From positions 1-64,000 of the forward strand of contig SHNE01000032.1 of assembly GCA_004295015.1 (NCBI GenBank): a stretch of 64,000 nt of DNA, read 5' to 3'. This document shows, one piece after another, positions 1 to 8,100 of the stretch. The notes under the pieces were generated by a model. It had not been told where the DNA came from and searched no databases. It saw nothing but the letters and a program-made list of their open reading frames with translations. This DNA is from Bacteroidota bacterium (GTDB lineage Bacteria > Bacteroidota > Bacteroidia > AKYH767-A > 2013-40CM-41-45). Each line of letters begins with the position of its first letter. The stretch's first letter is position 1. The position numbers and the translations under genes were made by a program.

Positions 1-34
1 TACTGTTCACTAAACCCTTCTCACTTTTTTCCTC

Positions 35-1378
35 TTAAGTAACTTGAGTTCGCTCTCGTTCTATTACATTGAAACCCAGTCTTGAAGCTGTTGATTTCAA
101 TTTCCGAATTTTTTGTTCTTTATACATTTGAGAATATACTTCTATCGGAATTGGGTTAAACTCTACTTTGTTTTTTAACATCCTATAAAATATAATTGCC
201 AGTTTTCTTGCCGTTGCTGTAATTGCTTTTCCTGCTCCTCCTTTTTGTTTTATTCTTTGATAGAATGACGCCAACCAATGTTTACTTCGTTGAATTGCAT
301 TTGCTGCCGCTTTAAATGCCTGACCGGCTTTGTTTTTCTTCTTTCTAGTTCTACTACTTATCACCTTCCCGCCTGTCTTTTTATTATTCGGTGATAAATT
401 CAACCACGATGTAAAGTGTTTTTCGGTTGGCCATTTATTTAAATCTAATCCTACTTCACTTATTATTTCAATTGCAGTACTTGCACGTATACCAAATATT
501 TTGGTTAGATCTATGCCCGTAATCTCTGCAAGTAAAGTGCTGGCATTAAAATTTAAATTATTCAAATTTGATCTGGGGTTTTTCTCTTTTATTTCGGGAT
601 GAGATTTGTATGTGGTTTTTTTCTTCAATAATTCCTCTATTTTTTTGTCACACTCTTCTATCATTCTTCTATAAAATAGATATCCTTCATAGGATTGATT
701 TATTTGGAACAAATGTTCTTCCTTCCAATTGCCACGTAATGCTTTTAAGATATCGTCCCTTTTTGCCTTTACCCTTTGATCAACCAAATCATACAACTTT
801 TCAATATTGCGCTCACCATTAATAATAGCCTTAATTATAGCCTGACCTGATTTACCAGTTATGTCGGTAAGCACAAGATGGAGTTTGATATTCATTTGCT
901 CAAACCCCTTTTGAATCATTAAAATATGACTAGCTGACATTTCAATCAAGTTTTTACGATGTCGCATGTATGCTCTTAATTCTCTAGTAAATGCGTCAGG
1001 TTGAAAACTGGCAGATAATAATCCACAGCTGTGTAACTGTCTAATCCAATCGGCATCTGATACGTCTGTTTTTTTTCCTCTTACGTTTTTTACATGGCGG
1101 GCATTAACTAGTACAACTTCGACTCCTCTTTGCTCTAACAATAAGTATAAACTCACCCAATATACCCCTGTGGCCTCCATTGCAACAGTAGTAACTCCGC
1201 ACTGGTCCAACCATTCACAAATATCAATCAGATCATCTGTAAATGTTCCAAAACTTCTAACCGGATTTGGATCAATATCCGGACGCACCGCAACGTAGTG
1301 TTCTTTACTTCCTATATCTATGCCAGCTGCGTTTGGAAATAGAACAGGAAATGTGGTTGGTTCTGATTTCTTTTTCAT
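35..1378 (-). CDS. IS110-family transposase (DEDD recombinase), copy A
   Basis: The protein has 447 aa. The N-terminal DEDD (RuvC-like) domain shows the expected acidic residues D21 (GIDIGSKEH), E68 (MEATGVYW) and D105/D108 (KTDVSDAD). The C-terminal Transposase_20 domain spans about residues 283-400 (ITGIDLTKIFGI, then SWLNLSPNNKKTGGK). Family members act with a short guide RNA to recombine element ends with a target. It is identical to copy B. The position where the family usually has the catalytic serine of the SGG motif is T335 here, from my memory of the family consensus. At 447 aa it is longer than many relatives; the extra length is mainly in the charged linker at 190-275. The gene begins at ATG 1378 directly after the leader. 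Confidence 0.95.
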   Translation of the reverse strand: MKKKSEPTTFPVLFPNAAGIDIGSKEHYVAVRPDIDPNPVRSFGTFTDDLIDICEWLDQCGVTTVAMEATGVYWVSLYLLLEQRGVEVVLVNARHVKNVRGKKTDVSDADWIRQLHSCGLLSASFQPDAFTRELRAYMRHRKNLIEMSASHILMIQKGFEQMNIKLHLVLTDITGKSGQAIIKAIINGERNIEKLYDLVDQRVKAKRDDILKALRGNWKEEHLFQINQSYEGYLFYRRMIEECDKKIEELLKKKTTYKSHPEIKEKNPRSNLNNLNFNASTLLAEITGIDLTKIFGIRASTAIEIISEVGLDLNKWPTEKHFTSWLNLSPNNKKTGGKVISSRTRKKKNKAGQAFKAAANAIQRSKHWLASFYQRIKQKGGAGKAITATARKLAIIFYRMLKNKVEFNPIPIEVYSQMYKEQKIRKLKSTASRLGFNVIERERTQVT

Positions 1379-1594
1379 AATTTTAAGTTTTAAAAAGTCA
1401 CTGACGATTCCTGTGGAACTTGTATGCTCTTAAACGGGGTTGATATTATATCACCACCAAATGGGTTGTCACGTAAGGAACCAAACCAAACTTGATGTCG
1501 GGATAAATCACCAATGAAAAATGCGGTTTTGAGACAGTGGACTTCATGTACTCTAAGTTACTTCAAGGGGTTGGCAATAGCAAATTGCTGTATA
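1379..1594 (-). ncRNA. Candidate bridge/seeker RNA leader, copy A
   Basis: This is the 216-nt noncoding leader upstream of the transposase, where IS110-group elements encode their guide RNA. Seen on the plus strand: tgtatgctcttaa (1421-1433) matches the element junction tgtatactcttaa (1589-1601) at 12 of 13 bases. cttgatg (1491-1497) is identical to the target core and flank at 3158-3164, and atgaaaaa (1514-1521) is identical to 3162-3169. These could be donor and target guide segments, but I have not folded the RNA and the order does not clearly match known bridge RNAs. In the tandem state the end of copy B lies just upstream of this leader, the configuration known in IS621 to build a promoter. 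The exact RNA ends are unknown. Confidence 0.45.
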
Positions 1595-1597
1595 CTC

Positions 1598-2941
1598 TTA
1601 AGTAACTTGAGTTCGCTCTCGTTCTATTACATTGAAACCCAGTCTTGAAGCTGTTGATTTCAATTTCCGAATTTTTTGTTCTTTATACATTTGAGAATAT
1701 ACTTCTATCGGAATTGGGTTAAACTCTACTTTGTTTTTTAACATCCTATAAAATATAATTGCCAGTTTTCTTGCCGTTGCTGTAATTGCTTTTCCTGCTC
1801 CTCCTTTTTGTTTTATTCTTTGATAGAATGACGCCAACCAATGTTTACTTCGTTGAATTGCATTTGCTGCCGCTTTAAATGCCTGACCGGCTTTGTTTTT
1901 CTTCTTTCTAGTTCTACTACTTATCACCTTCCCGCCTGTCTTTTTATTATTCGGTGATAAATTCAACCACGATGTAAAGTGTTTTTCGGTTGGCCATTTA
2001 TTTAAATCTAATCCTACTTCACTTATTATTTCAATTGCAGTACTTGCACGTATACCAAATATTTTGGTTAGATCTATGCCCGTAATCTCTGCAAGTAAAG
2101 TGCTGGCATTAAAATTTAAATTATTCAAATTTGATCTGGGGTTTTTCTCTTTTATTTCGGGATGAGATTTGTATGTGGTTTTTTTCTTCAATAATTCCTC
2201 TATTTTTTTGTCACACTCTTCTATCATTCTTCTATAAAATAGATATCCTTCATAGGATTGATTTATTTGGAACAAATGTTCTTCCTTCCAATTGCCACGT
2301 AATGCTTTTAAGATATCGTCCCTTTTTGCCTTTACCCTTTGATCAACCAAATCATACAACTTTTCAATATTGCGCTCACCATTAATAATAGCCTTAATTA
2401 TAGCCTGACCTGATTTACCAGTTATGTCGGTAAGCACAAGATGGAGTTTGATATTCATTTGCTCAAACCCCTTTTGAATCATTAAAATATGACTAGCTGA
2501 CATTTCAATCAAGTTTTTACGATGTCGCATGTATGCTCTTAATTCTCTAGTAAATGCGTCAGGTTGAAAACTGGCAGATAATAATCCACAGCTGTGTAAC
2601 TGTCTAATCCAATCGGCATCTGATACGTCTGTTTTTTTTCCTCTTACGTTTTTTACATGGCGGGCATTAACTAGTACAACTTCGACTCCTCTTTGCTCTA
2701 ACAATAAGTATAAACTCACCCAATATACCCCTGTGGCCTCCATTGCAACAGTAGTAACTCCGCACTGGTCCAACCATTCACAAATATCAATCAGATCATC
2801 TGTAAATGTTCCAAAACTTCTAACCGGATTTGGATCAATATCCGGACGCACCGCAACGTAGTGTTCTTTACTTCCTATATCTATGCCAGCTGCGTTTGGA
2901 AATAGAACAGGAAATGTGGTTGGTTCTGATTTCTTTTTCAT
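1598..2941 (-). CDS. IS110-family transposase (DEDD recombinase), copy B
   Basis: This 447-aa protein is identical to copy A: the same D21, E68, D105/D108 acidic residues and the same T335 in the C-terminal TGG motif. It starts at ATG 2941 after its own 216-nt leader, and its stop codon overlaps the right end two bases from the CT junction. Both copies are intact, with no frameshift, so either could supply transposase. Confidence 0.95.
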   Translation of the reverse strand: MKKKSEPTTFPVLFPNAAGIDIGSKEHYVAVRPDIDPNPVRSFGTFTDDLIDICEWLDQCGVTTVAMEATGVYWVSLYLLLEQRGVEVVLVNARHVKNVRGKKTDVSDADWIRQLHSCGLLSASFQPDAFTRELRAYMRHRKNLIEMSASHILMIQKGFEQMNIKLHLVLTDITGKSGQAIIKAIINGERNIEKLYDLVDQRVKAKRDDILKALRGNWKEEHLFQINQSYEGYLFYRRMIEECDKKIEELLKKKTTYKSHPEIKEKNPRSNLNNLNFNASTLLAEITGIDLTKIFGIRASTAIEIISEVGLDLNKWPTEKHFTSWLNLSPNNKKTGGKVISSRTRKKKNKAGQAFKAAANAIQRSKHWLASFYQRIKQKGGAGKAITATARKLAIIFYRMLKNKVEFNPIPIEVYSQMYKEQKIRKLKSTASRLGFNVIERERTQVT

Positions 2942-3157
2942 AATTTTAAGTTTTAAAAAGTCACTGACGATTCCTGTGGAACTTGTATGCTCTTAAACGG
3001 GGTTGATATTATATCACCACCAAATGGGTTGTCACGTAAGGAACCAAACCAAACTTGATGTCGGGATAAATCACCAATGAAAAATGCGGTTTTGAGACAG
3101 TGGACTTCATGTACTCTAAGTTACTTCAAGGGGTTGGCAATAGCAAATTGCTGTATA
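2942..3157 (-). ncRNA. Candidate bridge/seeker RNA leader, copy B
   Basis: This leader is identical to 1379-1594, with the junction-like 13-mer at 2984-2996 and target-like segments at 3054-3060 and 3077-3084. Unlike copy A, this leader is preceded by chromosomal DNA rather than by another element's right end, so a junction-dependent promoter would be missing here. The assignment rests only on position and sequence matches. Confidence 0.4.
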
Positions 3158-3159
3158 CT

Positions 3160-3525
3160 TGATGAAAAAAGTAAGCAAAAAAATCAAGACCAATTGACCC
3201 TGCCAGCCGCACATGCTGACGCTTCCCGGCAATTGGTCGGGCCAACGCGCCCATCGAAATATGGTATTCCAATAGAAAATTAAAGCTAAATATTGTTATG
3301 CAGCAGCTATATTAGATTATCAATCCTTGGATGTTGGCAGATTTACGAAAAAATGATTAAACCTATTAATTAATTTCGACTAAAATTCTGAATCACTAAT
3401 TTAATCGGTTGTATTCTTATTAACCGATACCGGTGAATAAGAGGCAGAATATTCTCCGTTGAAATAGTTTATACATACTAAATTCGGTCTAGAAAAAATT
3501 CAAACCATTATTAAACCAACGAAAA
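3160..3525. other. Intergenic region with inverted repeat
   Basis: This is 366 bp between the IS pair and the small membrane protein. It holds a perfect 9-bp inverted repeat (gaccaattg at 3188-3196, caattggtc at 3230-3238) with a GC-rich spacer, and a smaller one (atcggtt near 3404, aaccgat near 3422). The first bases (gaaaaaagt) are the right half of the hairpin interrupted by the IS. I see no credible gene; the reading frame starting at 3077 begins inside the IS and has no homology I recognise. Confidence 0.5.
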
Positions 3526-3942
3526 ATGAACACAAACAAAATTTTATTGGGAGGAATCGCCGGCGGAATAGCCATGTTTTTCCTCGGATGGTTAATTTAC
3601 GGAATTATTTTGGCAGATTTTATGGCGTCAAACGGAAACCAATGTGCCGCTCGACCTATGGAAGAATTCATTTGGTGGGCAATGATTCTTTCAAATATTG
3701 TTGGGGGAATTCTTTTTGCGGTGATCATTAGTTGGTCAAATACAAGTGGTGCTCTTGCAGGTGCAAAGATAGGAGCCATTGTAGGATTGTTATTTGGAAT
3801 ATCTATTGATGCAAGTTTTTATTCCATGTCTACTATGATTTCCGGCATCACTCACATGCTGGTTGATGTTATTGCCTATACGGTGATGAGTGCACTGGGT
3901 GCTGGAGTTGTAGGTCTGGTGATGGGTTTTGGAAAGAAATAA
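3526..3942 (+). CDS. Small four-helix membrane protein, unknown function
   Basis: This 138-aa, strongly hydrophobic protein has about four membrane segments: residues 7-30, 50-70, 80-100 and 112-135. Glycine-rich helices include GGIAGGIAMFFLGW at the start and SALGAGVVGLVMGFG at the end. A short polar loop (about 34-46) contains a cysteine and an acidic pair. It resembles small hypothetical membrane proteins common in Bacteroidota, but I cannot name the family with certainty. The start ATG at 3526 is the only sensible one because the first helix follows at once. It stands alone, downstream of the IS pair, with no partner gene. Confidence 0.75.
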   Translation: MNTNKILLGGIAGGIAMFFLGWLIYGIILADFMASNGNQCAARPMEEFIWWAMILSNIVGGILFAVIISWSNTSGALAGAKIGAIVGLLFGISIDASFYSMSTMISGITHMLVDVIAYTVMSALGAGVVGLVMGFGKK

Positions 3943-4188
3943 ATAGAGAAACAATCAGATTGTAATTCAATATTTTTAGTTGACCGGAAAATGCTTCCGT
4001 TTCGAGTGGTTTATTTGTGTCTATCCATTCGTGGCTATGGGAGTATTTTTTATCAATTATTCACTCTAGGTAGCCTTGCCCGAAAATTTGGAGACTAAAT
4101 GATGTACGCCAAAAGACAAGGGATTCTTCCTTCAATACAATAGCCTGATCTGCAATTTTAACTATATTTAGCTACCTATACTATTCAA

Positions 4189-5037
4189 ATGAAATTGGCT
4201 TTAGGCTTGTTTTTGGCGTTTTTTACTGCCTTTGGGGCTGTTTTTGCACAGTCGCAAGGGCCTTTTTCCCCTACTGCCTTTAATGGAAATGGTGCCGGTG
4301 CCCCTTGGACGAATCTTGGAGGAGTGCATACCGTAGATAACAACCCGGCCTATGTTGATTTGGCCCAATACCCAACTTGTAATTCCGGCATGTGCTATTA
4401 TTCGAATGAAGCATCTTTTAGTGGCTTCGCTTTTTCCGTACCATCTACGGCTATAATTACCGGGATTAAACTTGATGTGATGCAACGCGTTTCATCTCCG
4501 GGCGGAGGGATTCGTGATTCCATCCTCATGCTTGCCATGAATGGAGCAGGCGTAGGAAGTGATTATGCAAATCCGGCATACTGGACTGATACTCCGACGC
4601 TAAATAGCTACGGCGATTCACTTGACACCTGGTCATACACCTGGTATCCTTCATCAGTGAATGATGCAAATTTTGGATTGATATACAGACTTACCAATGA
4701 TAGTTATGATCAGCCGGCTTCTGTAGATTATTTATCGATGACGGTATTTTATCAAAATGGTACAGGCATCAGTTCTCAAACTTCTAAGCCTTGGGAAATT
4801 GTATTTAGTGCAGGAAGTCTCAGTATATCTGTTGAAGCTAGTGTATTGTCAAATGGATATCTGGTGGAAGTTCGTGATGTTCAGGGAAGATTATTCTTCA
4901 GTGATCAATACGGGCAGGGGCAAAGTAAATTGGATCTTAGCATTGATGCCTCCCTCTGGTCAAATGGTGTTTATGTTGTAAGCGTGCTTTCATCGGAAGG
5001 ATATGCAACTCAAAGAAAAGTAATCCTGTCAAATTGA
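4189..5037 (+). CDS. T9SS-secreted protein with type A sorting domain
   Basis: This 282-aa protein opens with a signal peptide (about residues 1-20, ending AVFAQ). The central 20-190 segment is rich in Gly, Ser, Tyr and Asn and looks like a beta-sandwich, with paired cysteines near 65-70; I do not recognise a named domain. The last ~80 residues form a T9SS type A C-terminal domain: a beta-rich tail with VEVRDVQGR, then LWSNGVYVVSV and the basic end RKVILSN. Such tails direct export through the T9SS outer-membrane machinery and are removed at the surface. The usual YPNP motif is absent, so this is a divergent tail. The ATG at 4189 places the signal peptide correctly. A large secreted-protein gene follows 148 bp later. 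Confidence 0.8.
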   Translation: MKLALGLFLAFFTAFGAVFAQSQGPFSPTAFNGNGAGAPWTNLGGVHTVDNNPAYVDLAQYPTCNSGMCYYSNEASFSGFAFSVPSTAIITGIKLDVMQRVSSPGGGIRDSILMLAMNGAGVGSDYANPAYWTDTPTLNSYGDSLDTWSYTWYPSSVNDANFGLIYRLTNDSYDQPASVDYLSMTVFYQNGTGISSQTSKPWEIVFSAGSLSISVEASVLSNGYLVEVRDVQGRLFFSDQYGQGQSKLDLSIDASLWSNGVYVVSVLSSEGYATQRKVILSN

Positions 5038-5185
5038 TTTAATATAAAATTAATTTAAACAAATAAGGGTCGAGCCATACAGTATTGCCGTCCAAACTGA
5101 GAGAATGCTGCGAATATTCTCTTAATTAATCGTATTTATTTATTTCAAAAACGACGAAGACTATCCGTCGACTAACAAGAGTTTT

Positions 5186-8100
5186 ATGAGAAAAAATTAC
5201 TTCCTTCTTTTTCTGATTTTTTTAATGAGCAATGTCTTTGCTCAAAATCAAGAAGTGTTTAATACCGGTGGTGTAATCATTGCTGATGAATTTCACATCA
5301 GCAAACCTTTGTCTGAAATTGCCAAAGAGTTTCCTGTTGATGAGAACAAAGTCTATATAAAGAAAGAATCAGGAGACCGAAAGCATCGCAAAGCTCAGGA
5401 GTTTCCCAGAACCGTCGCTGATGGCCCTGAATTTGGAAATGACCCGGCAGTGATGCAAAGAGAAATGGGAACCGTACCGGGTCGCGCACCCATAGCGAAT
5501 TGGGCCGGACAAACAGCATCCGGATTCAGGCCTTATGATCCATCTGGAGCACCGGGGCCCAATCATTATATCCAGATGATCAATTCGACAACATTTAAAG
5601 TGTATAATAAATCAACCGGCGCTGTTTTGCTGACTGCAACTTTGGGAAATCTTTGGTCGCCTGCAACCGCCAACAATGGTGATCCTATTGTGATGTATGA
5701 TAAGGCCGCAGACCGGTGGTTTCTTGCTCAGTTTGGTTCTTCTTCCGACAAAAAGATTTACATCGCAATTTCAACTACCAGTGATCCGCTTGGAACCTAT
5801 TATACTTACACCTATACATCGCCTCTGTTTCCTGATTATTTAAAATTTGGTGTCTGGTCAGATGGCTATTTCATGACGTCTAACCAGAGCACTCAAAAAG
5901 TTTTTGCCTGTGACAGAACAGCGATGCTGGCAGGAACACCCGGAGCAAAATCTATCTATATTAATTTTTCTCCTCCCAAAAGTGGTTTCTTTTGTCCCCT
6001 ACCCGGCGATGCAGCTGATGGAACTCTGCCGCCTCCCGGAACTCCTTGCCCGATTTTTTCTTATTCAGATAATGGCTGGGGCGGTAGCTATGTTGATGCC
6101 ATAAATATTTATCAGATGACTGTTGATTGGGTTCCAACAACTCCAACAGGTAGTATCACCCTTAAAGCAAATCTGTCACCTGCTGCATTTGATGCCAGCT
6201 ATGACTCTAACTGGGATGACGTTGATCAACCCGGAACAACACAGAAACTTGATGGTATCGGTGGAGTCTTTATGTACAGAGCTCAATGGCGATCCTGGGA
6301 TGGGTACAATACAATTCTTTTGAATTGGGGTGTTAAAATCAGTGCAACTCAACGAAGCATTAAGTGGGTTGAGCTGAGACAAGATCAGACAACTACTGCA
6401 TGGTCGATTTATCAGGAAGGTGTATATACTCCGGATGCAGCTACGCGCTGGATGGGAGGAATAGCAATGGATGTTAATGGTTCGATTGGCTTGAGTTATT
6501 TGAAATCAGATGCGACGTCTATTTATCCCGGTTTGTATTATACCGGTCGACGATCTTGTGATCCTCTCGGGACGCTACCAATAACTGAAAGCCTTGCTAT
6601 CGCCGGAACCGGATCACAAACCGGTGGTGTGAACAGGGTAGGGGACTACGCGCAAACTTCTTTGGATCCTGACGGAATAACGTTTTGGCATACGAGTGAA
6701 TATATGGGTGGCAGCTCCGGTGCATCTGCAGCAAGGACAAGAATTTTTTCTTATCAACTTCCAAGCTGTGGAAATACTGCAGTCGTAAATATCTCAGTCA
6801 CCTCAGGATCTAATCCAACATGCACAGGTGCTTCAATGACCTTTACAGCATCGCCAACTAATGGTGGTACTACTCCTTCTTACCAATGGAAAGTAAATGG
6901 ATCGAATGTCGGCACAAACAGCAGCACCTACACCACTTCTTCCCTCACGAATGGGCAAGTAGTAACATGCGTTATGACTTCAAATTTACCCGGAGTAATT
7001 GGTAGTCCTGCCACTTCCAACAGCATTACAATAACGGTTAGCCCTACGGTGACACCTTCTGTTTCGATCGCTCTCACCACGGGAACCAATCCTTCATGCG
7101 CCGGAACATCCTTAACATTTACAGCAAGCCCAACAAATGGAGGTACGACGCCATCTTACCAGTGGAAGTTAAATGGTGCAAACGTTGGAACAAATAGTGC
7201 GACTTATACCACGAGCTCTATAAGTAATGGTCAAATTGTGACCTGTGTCATGACAAGTAATGCAATTTGTACAAGCACGTCAACCGCCACCTCAAATGGA
7301 ATTACACTTACTATTAATGCGGTGATCAGTCCTACTGTCAGTATATCTCAGACTTCCGGAACGAATCCACAGTGTAACGGGGCAAGTTCAACATTTACTG
7401 CAACTGTATCTAATGGAAGTGGAACCAGTTATTTCTGGAAGGTGGATGGAACAAGCGTTGGAACAAATAGTTCTACTTATACTACTTCGTCATTGACAGA
7501 TGGTCAGGTGGTAACATGTGATATTACCTCTACTCCAAATTGTGCAGCCACACAAACAATAACTCTTGGGACAGGAACAGGAACTAACACGACTTCCAGT
7601 GATTTGGCGGTCGCATATCCTTCATACTATGGAAGTGGCAGACAGCAGTATTTAATTTTAGCTTCTGAATTGAGCGGACTTGGTTTAACTGCCGGAGACA
7701 TTCACTCGATTGGCTTTACAATTAATGGCACTTTAGGTAATCCGGCGACATTGAATGATTATGAAATTAAAATTGGAAATACTCCGGATGCATTCCTGAC
7801 TGCTGCATTTTTAACGCCTGCTTTTACCACTGTATTTGGTCCTGTGAACTATACTCCAACGCTTAGTTCTTTGAACACACACAATTTTATCAATCCATAT
7901 TACTGGGATGGAAGCACAAATATTATTATTGACATCTGCTTTTCAAATTTGGTTGTCGGCGTTACGGCTTATCAAAATTATCAGACAAATACTGCTTTTG
8001 TTTCTACTGTATACCGCCAGGTTGACGGCTCCGGTGGAGCAGGAATATGTACTACTACAACTACCACCGGTACAGGTTCCAAAAGACCGAATATGGTTTT

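Larger units (their letters stand above)
34..1594 (-). mobile_element. IS110-family insertion sequence, copy A
   Basis: This 1561-bp element repeats exactly at an offset of 1563 nt (copy B, 1597-3157). Each copy is bounded by the dinucleotide CT on the plus strand (32-33, 1595-1596, 3158-3159), and the identity stops there on both outer sides. The only gene is an IS110-type transposase on the minus strand. Its stop codon lies within the right end, and a 216-nt noncoding leader (1379-1594) precedes its start. There are no terminal inverted repeats; an imperfect subterminal inverted pair (about 35-52 and 1550-1569) is visible. This layout fits the IS110 group, whose noncoding leader encodes a guide RNA, rather than the IS1111 group. 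The end positions come from comparing the two copies. Confidence 0.9.
1597..3157 (-). mobile_element. IS110-family insertion sequence, copy B (tandem)
   Basis: This is the second identical 1561-bp copy, in direct orientation and separated from copy A only by CT at 1595-1596. Reading with the transposase, copy B comes first, so its right end abuts the left end of copy A. The downstream flank starts at 3160 (tgatgaaaaaagt). The perfect match to copy A points to very recent duplication, a dimer or circle insertion, or an assembly artefact. Confidence 0.9.

Noticed and set aside
330..822. Two open frames antisense to the transposase (also 1893-2385)
   Set aside because: They overlap the transposase on the other strand, are F/L-rich and repeat in both copies only because the elements are identical.
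3188..3250. Integron attC site
   Set aside because: The inverted repeat lacks the conserved GTTRRRY/RYYYAAC core sites and no integrase gene is present.
3077..3283. Open frame of 68 codons crossing the IS right boundary
   Set aside because: It begins inside the IS leader on the opposite strand and runs into flanking DNA; composition and lack of any domain suggest chance.
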